This document shows positions 12,098 through 23,800 of a stretch of 64,000 nucleotides of DNA, piece by piece; position 1 is the first letter of the stretch; the number at the start of each line of letters is the position of its first letter. This stretch comes from Hofstenia miamia (lineage: Eukaryota; Xenacoelomorpha; Acoela). The position numbers and the translations under genes were made by a program. A model generated the notes under the pieces. The model was not told the origin of the DNA. It was given only the letters and a program-made list of their open reading frames with translations, and did not search any database. The stretch is taken from NCBI GenBank assembly GCA_004352715.1, contig SCFE01000075.1, positions 607,783 through 671,782 on the forward strand, given 5' to 3'.

Positions 12098-15000
12098 AAT
12101 AAGTTCAATTTAATGAGTTCTTCATCTGATATTTTATTTAGAGCAAAGTCTATTGGAGTGATGCATACTTGATTTTTGTTGTATAAGATAGTTTTATCCA
12201 TCATTAAGTTCTGTTCTTCAGCTCTGATCCATGTTGGCTGAGAAATGACTTCTGTTTTTGATAGCTTTTCATTCATTATTTGATTGATTTTGGCTTTTAT
12301 TGTGGGTGATAATAGGATTGAAGATTCTGCTAAACATTTATCTCATTCTTTGAGGGAGATGGCTGTTTTGGATTTTAAGTTGATGACACATTTAGGTTCA
12401 AAGTGACCATGGATATTTAGTTTTTTCTTGGGTTATGTTTATGATGCCATAGGTGATATCTGAATAGAAGCTATGGAGGTATTGGAAGAGATCTTGGATT
12501 TTCTCTTTGATGTGGTTGCATCATAGTTGAAGGTAAAATTGCATACTGCGAGCTTTTTACTCAATGAGCATGACTGTTATTAGTGGTGAGAGGGTATCAT
12601 TACAAGTTTGAAAGTTTGTTTTGGATGTTACACCCCACATGTATTTACATATGTGGGAGTGGAACAGATTGATGTTAGATTTGTGTATGTCCAATTTATT
12701 TTGTAGGATGATTGGTGATGTTCTGCCAATAAGATTTTCCTTGTTTTTCATATGTACTGATTGACTATTGGAATTCCTTGATCAGAGATGTAGAGACAGT
12801 TTCTGAATGTAGTAACCAGTTTTGTAGTTTCTAAGAAATTGAGCCTAAAGCAATTTCAAATGTCTTTTTCTGAGTAAGTTATTGGAATTTAGTTTTTGTA
12901 ATAGGTATTTCCAGAGTGTGGTTTTCAGTTAAGAATATAGATAAAAGCCATATTGCTGAAGTTGTGTTGATTTTGGCACATGTTTATCTAAAAAAGCAAG
13001 GTGTGAAAGTCCTTTTTGTAACTGTAGTCTGTGGCTTTTGTGATGTCATTGATTATTATTTGTATGTTCTGGAAGGAGACTTGATATTGATTAGAAGACA
13101 TTGTTCCTGTTTTTGTTGCTATGTTTTTAGTAATGACCATCATTTTTAGATTCTTTGGCTATTGATAGTCTCCTGTCTTTGCTGAAAGGCAAATCTCCTT
13201 TTGATATTTGTTAGTATTGTCCATGGATAAGGAGGTTCAATGATTTTGTAGGTTTGTGCTTACAGCATGATATCTATGGCTAGCCTTTGCTTGGTAATGA
13301 TGCAGTTCTGCAGAGTGAAGTGATGTATCAGAATGTCTATAAGAATGATCTTTGTTATTGAGTTGTCAGTTTCTACAGATGTATGTGTGAGGGTGTTTTT
13401 TCAAATTTTGTAGAATAACTCTAAGTAAGATTCAAAATCCAATATATTGTTAATAATGGGCATTTGTGTTTTGATGTATATTAAGTTGATGTTGATATTG
13501 TAGGCATGAGCTTCCACAAGTACTATGTAGGTTTATTCTTTGTACCATTTTGAGATAATCCTTGTCAGTAGGTTTGAGTATATATATGAGGTTTAATGAG
13601 TCCCATGTGATGTTAACTTGTTCTATGGCTTTACAGGCATTCCAGTTTTTTTTATCAATTTGAGAAGGTTTTTCAGTTCAAAATTTTCATTGAAGGCTGT
13701 GTGGATTGTGCTATAGAAGTAATCTTAACTGAGTTTCTCCATCACTTTGCTTGGGTAGAAGATAATTGTATTGATTTGCAATTGCTTGCCTGCATTGATA
13801 GTTGTAGGCAGAGATTGCTATTGACATGATTTTCTCCAATACTGAGAATGTCAGAAATAGTTTTGCAGGTTTCTTCCAATAGATTGTGATTGGTAATATA
13901 TCTATTGCAGCAAGTTGCAGTGAAATAGGGGTGCAGTAGTTTACCATCTACTATGGACATTTTTTATTTGTGTGCTAAGAACCATTGTGACTGACAGCCA
14001 CTGGAAGTTGATGCTGATTCTGTGGAGATCAGCTGTAGGATATTGCATTTGATGGGGATGTGAGACTTAGATTTGGAAGCAACCACCCCTTTGCATTGTT
14101 GAGAGTGGGACACAAATGTAGTTGCTGATTGTTTGGCATTGGTAGCTGAGATGTCCAAGGTTGCTTTGAGTATGTTGTAGGTGCCTGGGAGTGACCTGTA
14201 AGTAGACTTGGTGGTTTGCTGCTTAGACATATTCCTGTGGTTTGACATCCTTGGACTGATATGAGCTGCTTTCCATTTCATATTAACAGTTATCTAAAAC
14301 AAGGAAGCTATGTTGATTTCCTAATCTTTATAATTAATATTAGATTTAGCAATACATTTGGGGTGTGTGCACATTCAGTATGGAGAAGAAATTTTACATT
14401 TATATTCCTTGTCAAAGGAGGCCTCTTCAAAAACTGAACAACCAGGGGAAAATGTAATACTCATTGTTTTCATTTTGTACTAACTCAAATTTATTTAGAT
14501 TGTTGATTTTCACATGTTCAATGTTATGAGGTATTCTTTTGAAGTTTTGGAAGTGGATAATTTTTGCATTTTCTAATTCATAGTTACTATGCAGCAGACA
14601 TTTTCTGATGCTGTGTGGACCATCCTAGTGGAAAGCAAGTTTATGTACTTGTTTTTCATCAGTAATTGCACCCAGTATATAGATGTAGATTTTGTCTCCA
14701 GGTTAGTGTGGTTCTCTGTAAATTTTCTGGTTGAAGTAGCATTGTTGGCATATTGTGCTTTTTTTCAGTGTTTGTGCACATGGTTTAATGTGTTAATGTG
14801 TAAGATTCATATTTTTCATGAGTTGCTTTAAGTAATCATTATTGATATTGTTGCAGTAGCCTTTGAATAGCATAGATACCATTGTGGGGGCCTCATGGCC
14901 ATACATAGATTTGAATAGCAAGATTTTTGTTGTAGCATGTGTAGAGGTGTTGTATTCCATTATTGGTAAAATTTGTCTACAATTTTTTCATCCAACATGT

Positions 15001-17845
15001 GCAGTGATTGTTCACATTAGTTTTAATAAAGTTTGGTTAACATGTTCAATGGCATCATTAGCTTGTGAATGGTTGATGGTAGTGTGTGTATGTAGTATTT
15101 TCAGTTTTTTTGAGAGAATGAAAGAGTTGGCTTTTGAATTGTTTTCCTTGGTCCATTATTAGTTGTTGCAAAGGACAAAATATGCATATCCATTTGTTGA
15201 GTATGGCATCAGCAGTTTTTTGTGCTTTGATATTGCAAAGATGTACCATTTTGCAGTACTTGGTAAAATTATCAACTGTGACAACTATGTATGTATAGCC
15301 TTCTTAGTCTTTATACAATTGTTCTATATCAGCATTAATGATTTGGTTACTGAAGTCTGCTTTGATTTTTTCAAGTTTTGTGCATTGTCCTGGAAGTTAG
15401 CTATTGTTCAACAGGATTCATGATTGACACTTGTTTAAAATGTCTTCTATTGTGCATCATAGATATGTGGTGACAAAATATTTGTGGATTATTATTTTCA
15501 TTTGATATAAACCTTTTTGAACTTGTATATGGATTTTCTTGACTGCATGTCATTTGTAGTATTTGGGTAACACTATTAGGTTTTTTGCTGCAGCACTGGT
15601 GTATAAGATGCTGTTTTCTGTGAGTTTCCAATTATGTTTTTGGTATAAGTGTGTTGCCATGCTATCTATCACATATTTTGGGTCTTTTATTCATTGTATA
15701 ATTTGTTTGACAATGCTGTGGCTATTTGAGCTGCAATGATCTATTATTTTATCATGATTGCTAACAGCACAAGTATAGAATGTCTGTTTCTATCAGTGTT
15801 GATGTCTGGTAAATGTTCATACTGACATGATGGTAAAAAGTGAAATTCTCTGGCTTTACCATGTTCTTTTTTCAACTATCTTTGGTACTGTGAAAGTGCA
15901 GTTCATGTATCTGCATTTGTGTGAAGTTTACCTTTGCAGTGTTGGATGGAGAAGTTGAACTTGTTAGGGTATTTTAACCATCTTGCTATGATATATGATC
16001 AATTACCTGAGTATTTCTTTGACCAGCATAAATTGCTGTTGTATATTCATACAGTGAACATTTGTTCTCTTATTGGAAAGTGTCTGAATTTTTTAAGAGA
16101 TTGACCAGAGTGTGCATTTCTAATTTGGTGGCCCTGTAGTTGAGTTTGCTATTCTTTAGTTTATGGCTAAACCACTGTATCAGTTTTTCTTCTCCATCTT
16201 GCATTTGGCAACTGTGCTAGCATCACAATCTATTTGGGTGTAGGGGAGTTTAGTGACTTGATTGTTTTCATTTCTGATTTAGTTTGCTTAGTTCTTCTTG
16301 ATGTTTCCACAGCCATATGGATTCATTGTTTTTCTTTAGAAGTTCCAACATGTTGAAGGTTTTTTCTAGCAGGTTGAGAATGAATGTATGGTAGTAATTG
16401 AAAAATCCAATATGTGTTGAATATCCATTTTGCTGCACAGTGGCAAGATTTCTTTGATGAGTTGTTTCTTGCTGTCTTTAATGGTGATATTTATATTTTA
16501 ATTAATGCATTAATGCATAAACCACAATTGTAAAGAAGTTTGAGAGTTTTGTTTAGTTGTTTTGCAAGTTTTTTGACATTTTATGATCCAAATAGGATGC
16601 CATCAATGTAGGCTGTGATTCAGTTTTCCAGTCTGAATATACCATTTAGAAGGATTTTGGTGATGTAGTGTTGAAACATGGCAGGAGCATTGCAAAGGCT
16701 GAAGGCCATTTAGAGCCACTCAAATAGTCCATATGATGTTATATAGGCAGTCTTCTCAATGTCAGCTTGGCACATAGGCTCTTGCCAGTAGGCTCTGCAG
16801 AGTTCTAGCATTGAAAAAATTTTGAATTTGGTTGCATCATACAGTATATTGTTGACTCTGGAAAGAGGGTAGACATTCATTTTTGTTATTTCATTTAGTT
16901 GATGGAAATCAAAGCATAGACAATGTTTTTCTCCTTGTTTGATGAATACTGTGGGAGAATCATACAGGCTTTTGCTATGACATATTATTCCTGTGTTGAG
17001 TAGTTTAGATATTATTTTAGCATATTGCTCCTGTCATTGAGGTTGTACAATTTAGCAAAGGTCTGAATCAGCTTGTTGGACATGGTTTCAATTGTGTCTT
17101 CAACTCTGATTGCTGTGCTAATGCCTATCTTGTTGTTGTTAAATGTATCTGCATTTTAGAGTAGTTATTTCCTCTAGTGGTAGGTGAGAATGAGATTCTT
17201 TTGTTAGCATAGGTGTTTCCCGTTTTGAGGATGTTGTATTTTCCTGTTGAGTTAGCAGTACAGGTTGAGTATTCATTACACATTTTCTAATGGGATTGCA
17301 GTGATAGTAACACTTTCAGCAAGAATAGGTATGTATTTGTGGGAATTACTGAGTATCACAGAGATGCCAGGACTGTTCTGTAGGTTATTGGGCACATTTA
17401 ATTGTAAGGAGCATAATCTGTATGCATTGGTTATCATAAATTTTCCATTGATTGGTAATTTAGAGGTAATTTTTACAAAGAGCTAATGGAAGGGTTTGAG
17501 TCCTAAATTTTCATGAAGAATAAATTCCAAAGAATGTCTGCCTTTCATTACAAGTGATATCATGACATTTTTATCCTCTTTGATAGTTAGAGTACAGTTA
17601 GAGTAATTGATTAGTCAGTTGTTTTTGATGAGGAAATCTCTTCCTAGGATGATCTTGTATGGAAGAGGCTGGTTTTGTGTTTTAATAATATGTAGGTTTT
17701 GCTTGAACTTCTTGCATCTTGCATAGATGCTATTATTAAGAGCCTTTATGAATTGCTGATGTGAAAGTTGAGCAAACCTTTGGGAAGTGACAGTGGTGGA
17801 ATTATGTAGATATCACAAATAGTGTGCAGAGTATTAGAAAACTAT
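12098..17845 (-). mobile_element. Ty3/gypsy copy B, inverted, 5'-truncated, with a third coding region
   Basis: Reading on the minus strand from high to low coordinates: protease C-terminal half (about 17800-17480, QPLPYKIILGRDFL), reverse transcriptase (about 17100-16480, SYGLFEWL then MAFSLCNAPA near 16690-16735), RNase H (about 16260-15950), integrase (about 15350-14860, IMDQGKQFKSQ and IEHVNQTLLK), then about 2.2 kb beyond the integrase. Gag and the 5' LTR are missing; a hAT fragment begins at the break (about 17845). The tail meets copy A at about 12098 with no LTR between them. Confidence 0.8.
12110..14281 (-). pseudogene. gypsy third coding region after integrase (env position), broken
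   Basis: The open stretch begins with MKWKAAHISPRMSN at 14281, continues past a stop (YFTATCCNRYITN, 13960 downward) and ends with NQVCITPIDFALNKISDEEL near 12150. It lies where errantivirus-type gypsy elements carry env. Many stops and frame changes occur. No fusion peptide, furin site or membrane anchor was recognised, so env is inferred from position only. Confidence 0.4.
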
Positions 17846-17848
17846 ACA

Positions 17849-18390
17849 CTACATTCTCTGTGTTGGCTTTGATTTGATTGAGGCTGCTAATTGTCCAATG
17901 AAGATATCAATTAGCCATAAACAGATTGTAATCTGCTTTCTACAGGTATTCAGATAAAATTGACTGTTGAACTGAGCAGTCCCTAAAAGGGCCAAATCCA
18001 CTATAAACTTAACCACCTGCATTTTCATTGCTAAGTCTATATATGTATTCTTATCTTTTTCTCCAGCATCATTTGCATATTTACAAAAACAAGTGAAAAG
18101 GGCCAAACAGTCATTCCAAATAGCATTAATAGTTTGACTGGATGATGCTATCCACCAGGGGTCAAGTACCTTACTAGTTTTTCTTAACTGGATATCATGC
18201 CCCTTAGATATCTCTTGTACTTCTCTTCTAATTTTTTCTGATTGGGAGTAAATCTTATCACAAAATAAATTCAGGTGACAATGTTGCATTGATTGAATTC
18301 ATCAAATTGTGAATGGTAAGTTGCAATCTGTTGCTTAAGCAATACCAGTGCACAATTTTAGGAATGTATGCACTTATCTGAGCTCCTAGC
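17849..18390 (-). pseudogene. hAT transposase fragment (ZNF862/KIAA-type)
   Basis: Two frames read on: KIVHWYCLSNRLQLTIHNLM (about 18355-18300), matching the 'CLAHRLELA' block of this transposase group, and, after a frameshift near 18270, WIASSSQTINAIWNDCLAL and MQVVKFIVDLALLGTAQF. It lacks the C-terminal dimerisation domain and abuts gypsy copy B. Confidence 0.65.
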
Positions 18391-18792
18391 CCAGAATATG
18401 TTATTAAGAAGCACAAAAAGCCTATTACTTTAAATTTATATAAAATTATGATGGATTGATGGTAGTACAATCCTCTGCCACTCCAGAAAAGTTCATAAAT
18501 TTTGATCCAATATTTATAGCAGTAACAGACACACATCAAGCAAACAAACAGATGTAGATGAATGCATTATCTTTCATTTCACATAAGATAATAACTAACA
18601 CTAATGTTTACTGAAATTTGCAGGAAATACAATTAATGTTTGCATTACCTTTATTCTTTTCTACATGCAGAACAAGAATATCTAGAGACATGGAAATATT
18701 ATCACAGAAAATGAAACAAATTACATTCAATATCATTCAATATATGTAAATATGATGGGCCAAACCTTTGACAAAAAAAATTTAACTACATC

Positions 18793-19383
18793 CACGGGTG
18801 GCTACTTGACCTAAGCAACCTAGGCTCTGCCTAGGTACTAAAAATACTGGGCTTTAAAGTATTAATATGAAAATTAATTTATTCAATGCTTGTCAGTGAA
18901 GATGTTTTTAATTTTCTTCAAATCTAGGCAACTAGAGCATATTCCTAATTTTTCCCATAAATTTACATAGCAGGAATCAGATGTTATTGAATTTTTCCAC
19001 TAATGTGTGTACATCAAGTTAGGCAACATTTAATTTAGAATTTTTGATTGCACAATATTAAGCAGACTTTGATTTTAATCTTGAAATCCATCAGTGTGGG
19101 ATTCAATCATCAACTTAGGTAAATATTATTCTGCCTTTGCAATGCACAGAAAAGAGAATTTATTGGAAGCATCATTTAATTAAAACATCCAATTAAAATG
19201 TGATGATTATCAATGATTGCTAAATCAGCATATTAGAACATTTTGTATTGATAGTAGCAGTTCACATGTAATACATTTATTTAAGAGTTTTATTAGATTT
19301 CAGAAATAAGTTAGTTACTCTTTCCTTTCCCAATGTTTGCTAATTTTTGCCTAGGCAACTACTACAGCCATCCACCACCACTG
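18793..19383. mobile_element. Non-autonomous hAT-type element, 591 bp
   Basis: Left end CACGGGTGGCTACTTG with CCTAGGC after it; inverse of the right end CAGTGGTGGTGGATGGCTG, also leading to CCTAGGC. Flanking 8-mers ACTACATC (18785-18792) and ACTAGATC (19384-19391) match at 7 of 8, the expected hAT target duplication. The interior is AT-rich and non-coding. Confidence 0.65.
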
Positions 19384-19391
19384 ACTAGATC

Positions 19392-20804
19392 CCTTCATGG
19401 CCATCAGGATATAAGATGTGACATGGCATCACCACAGGTAATGAACAGCCATGGACATATAGGAGTCACAACAGTAGTACTTCTACTAATAGCATTAACA
19501 TAAAGCAATTTTTCAAAATTCAGGTTTCTAAAACTCAGAATATTAGGAACCTAAACTCAAACCTTGATCAGAAAAACTCCATACTCTAACTTGAACTCAA
19601 TCAAAAATCTACTCAAAGGTAGTGTAAAAATTATATTATGTTAAATTACTGTTTCTTTATCAATCACAAGTAATTCTTTTTTAAATTACAAAACTCAGAA
19701 TTATTGTACAATATATTTTGTCTTATTCTAAAACACCCAGAATAAAAGAAAACTTGCTTGAATTTGCAATTTTCCTCAAAAGTATACTCGAATTTAAAAT
19801 GTAAGAACTTAAAGTCAGACTGTTCCACTTTGTAATTCGTGAAATGCTTCCATTCAAATAATGTGTTTTGCAAACATGGTGTTGGACAAAATGGTTTTGA
19901 ATTAATTAAGTATATTTTTTTACTGGTCTTGAAATTTCAATTTTCTATGTGTCAGCAAAGTTAATTCATGGAAACTATTGTTACAAATTTATTCAATATA
20001 TTCTTTCTAATTTCTTATAATTTTTGCTTGAATTGACGAGCTTAGGTTATCAAAGTGGAGATTTTCTTTGTAGAATCGACCAATTTCATTATACTTAAGA
20101 ATCTAAAACTCCTTAAATTGCTGTACTCCATATATTTTTTTGAGTTTATTGAGGTTAAATATAATATTTCAGATATCATAATCAAGTATTTCAACAATTC
20201 GTAAATCACGCGAAAACTTAATCATTTAAAGAAACTTTTGACAGTTTATAGCGTTAGGCAGAACAGTATTGTATTTCATTCACTTGCAAAATTTTCCAAC
20301 TCGTTTAGTCGGAGCTTAAGAAAAGGCTGATCTATTTTTGTGATCTATATTGGAAGGTGATCAAAAAGATATGATATTATCATTGAAACATAAACCTGTT
20401 TTCAGTTATATTATTGGATCAATAGATGGACAATCAAACTCCTTATTGCGATGCATTCTAGAAACAACTCTAAATAGCGTCGAAAAATATAAATGGAAAA
20501 CAATTACACATACAAAAATTTTAGATTTTAAAAACAATTACAATTAGTAGTTTACGCTATGGCAAATTTAACTGCATTCTTTTATATAATATACATAGCT
20601 TTTATTACTCTCTAGCTTTATATAATTGTAACAGTAACTGTGCGAGTCTAGAATGCTTTTTGCAATTGACCATTCATTATTTTGATAATTATGCACTATT
20701 ACAACTATTTTGTGCTTAATTTTAATGCAGCATAAATTATTCTATATTGCCTTTCGATCATAACTGGTTGAAATTAGACATTTACCATTGCTTTTGTGTT
20801 TCTA
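19392..20804. other. Upstream region of the JmjC gene, no gene seen
   Basis: AT-rich. A 65-codon open stretch at 20350-20547 has no recognisable family. If the JmjC gene has a conventional promoter and 5'-UTR exon they should lie here, but I cannot point to them. Confidence 0.3.
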
Positions 20805-20826
20805 ACTTCGATATTGTTTTAGAATG
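20805..20826 (+). promoter_or_regulatory. 3' splice acceptor directly before the JmjC start codon
   Basis: A T-rich tract ending TTGTTTTAG at 20822 is followed by a single A and then the ATG at 20824. This is a good acceptor with no room for a normal 5' UTR in the same exon. It is either the acceptor of a 5'-UTR intron or a spliced-leader trans-splice site. Confidence 0.5.
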
Positions 20827-23800
20827 CCTTTCACAATTGTTTTCTTTGTAATTTTTTTATATAAATGTAACAGTGCAGAGATCAGATCAATTCTTTTGAA
20901 TGACTTGCCAACATTAGTTAACAATAGCTGTATTGTCTCACTGGCTGATAATCAAATTGAATCTAATCTGAACGAGTTTTTTGTTGCATTTTCAAAAGAG
21001 TTCTTAGTTAAAGACATCCTTCTTTGTAAATTGTCTTCGTCGTATTATGAAGATGGCTCCAGTCTTAACGTAATTTTTTAACTATGTTTATGCTAAGCTC
21101 TATTGATTTCTCTTTTTATATTATAATGCATATATTATCGAAGAAATTATCTTATGTTGGTAGATTCCGACTTGCACAGATAATGAGTGCAAGCCAACCA
21201 TTATTTTGTTTGCAAAACGAGTTGCCGATTTATCATGTCTGATTTCACCACCCACGCCAAAGAAAATTCAGCCTACTTCTATATACAGTTCTCATTTGAA
21301 TTTTGAAGAATTACTTGCGTTTATTAACGATGGCTGTAATACGGATTTCGAAATGAGTGGACAACTAAATAAACGAGGTCAGCAGAAGGAAACGCTTCAA
21401 AAATCACTCTATCTTCGCAACAGTAATACAAGAAATCTCCAGGTAAGTAGTTCAATATTCAATTTTTATTCGCTTTTCTTAGTCATGTCCACAAATTAAT
21501 ATAGATCGACTAGAATCCTCAAACATTGCTAAATCCGTATTTGAATCAACACCGCTTGTTGTTGTTGGTGGCGCAAGACATTGGGAAGCACGGCAAATTT
21601 GGACAATTAATTACTTAAAATCAATGGCTGGTAAACGAATGGTGCATGTGAAAGCTGCCCCGAATGGTATCTTCGAGGTAAATTGACATTTTTATTCGTT
21701 CATTGTTAGTTTAACCTTTTAAAGACGGTTGTTTTTAAAAACCAAAATGGTTCAGGATGACAGATTATATCTACATTAAAGGTATAAGGGTAAATATTGT
21801 CCTTTAAAACAAGCAGAATGTGGAACATGGTCATTACAGTATATTATATTGCATTTATAAAACTATCAAAACAGTACAAATATTATTAAAATTGCAAATC
21901 TCGTTTAACGAATACAAGAATTTAATCAATTTATAAATTTCAGTATTTGAAATGCCCTTGTCTATTGGTTCTTGGTATGCATCATTTTCATATTTGTGGT
22001 GGAAGCACACTACCAATATATTTGCAAAAACCGTTTTCAGATCATGAAGGGATACTAAGATTAACAGGTAACATGCTTTTATACTTTTTTGCAATTGATT
22101 TTCCAATACGTAATATACCCATTCTGAACAATCCTAAAACTGCTCATCACATTATGGTGTTTGCGAATGGATGGATCACAAATAGAAATACTGGAACAAG
22201 GATAGATTGGATTGATCAGGGCACAAATGTGTCTTGCTCTAGATACAGGTCTAGCCTATGAGATGGCTTTGATCGGCATATTGTCTTGTACATTATTGTC
22301 ATCTAAATTTATGGTTTTCACATACCTTCACTCTTTTGATCAACCTCAACACAGATCATCACTTTATGCACTGGTCAGCGCATTCTTTGAGGGATCGTCC
22401 GTACAGATCATGGCATACTCACTGTACTATTCTCTTGATTCTTACAGTAACCCAATACATGTTCATAGCTAAAACCAAGAAAACATGTTAACAAATTTTA
22501 AACCATAAAGCCGTATTTCCCATTTGTTACCATTAAAAGTAACTGAATACCATGTACTTCACTACTCACAATTTTCTGATTGTGTTCCATTTTGAAATTA
22601 TATCAAAAGTTATTTTTTACTCTACAGGGTTTGCCAACTTTTGATTAATTGTTAATTTTCAAATTTTTATTGTAAGCTTAACAAAACCTTTCAAGCGACA
22701 TTATTAATTAATGCGAGTATAGAATCATGACCTTGTATTATCTATTATGATAGTAACTAGTTATTCTATTTATGAAAACAAGGCTTTTAAAATCATAACT
22801 AATAGATTTTAGGGTTCAGAAAAGCGTTCGCTATGGATTGATGATAAGACATTTATTATACCAGCTGAAATTTTTGAAAAGTTACCTTTTCCGGAATTGG
22901 TTATCGTAAGACCTGGTGTCGCTAACATTCTTCTCGTAGATTTACTAAATTTAATTCAAGATAAACACTTGCGCAAATCGAACGTCAGTCTTTATTTAGA
23001 ATATTCGTCTTTGGGAAGTGCGTTTGGTAGTAACTTGGAATCACAGGTGCTTGTTTTTGTTTTACTAGGAAACTGTCCGTGCTTTGCACTGGGAATTCAA
23101 TGGGTTGTATTATATATTTTATCAATGAACAAACTTTAAACAAACAATATGTTGTGTTTTTAATATTTTAAGAACGAAATAAGTAATAAATGTGATCATC
23201 ATACTTGGTAAAATGATTTTTATTCACATTTTAGCATATGAGATTCCTTAATTAACAATTTAATTTTATTGTATAGAATTGTATAGAATCACAACAAAAT
23301 CATGTACATTATTGTACATCTCTTCTTCTCAGCATGGCAACCTTCCTGGTCGCTCTACAATTACTAACCTGCTCACTCTGATCGAAAACTGCTACTTTCA
23401 CTCTGATAGTAATGATCCTGGTTGTATTATCTTTCTTGACATCTCAAAAGCGTTTGATCGCCTCCCTCATTCCATTCTGCTTGACAAGTTACGTTTATTT
23501 GGTTTTGATGTGGATTTCATCGAACTGTTCCAGTCTTACCTGACCAATCGCCACCAGTGTGTCAAAATCAACTCGTCTATCTCTTCTCCTGTCCCCGTTA
23601 CTAGTGGTGCCCCTCAAGGCTCAGTGTTTGCTGTTCTTTTCTTCCTCGTTGCCATTAACGACCTCCCTCATTCTGTTCTCAACTCGTCTTGCCTGNNNNN
23701 NNNNNNNNNNNNNNNNNNNNNNNNNNNNNNNNNNNNNNNNNNNNNNNNNNNNNNNNNNNNNNNNNNNNNNNNNNNNNNNNNNNNNNNNNNNNNNNNNNNN

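Noticed and set aside
21947-22472. Open stretches with TAHHIMVF, briefly considered as a copper monooxygenase (PHM-like) exon
   Set aside because: Only a few residues agree, the flanking sequence does not follow the family, and two frames are needed.
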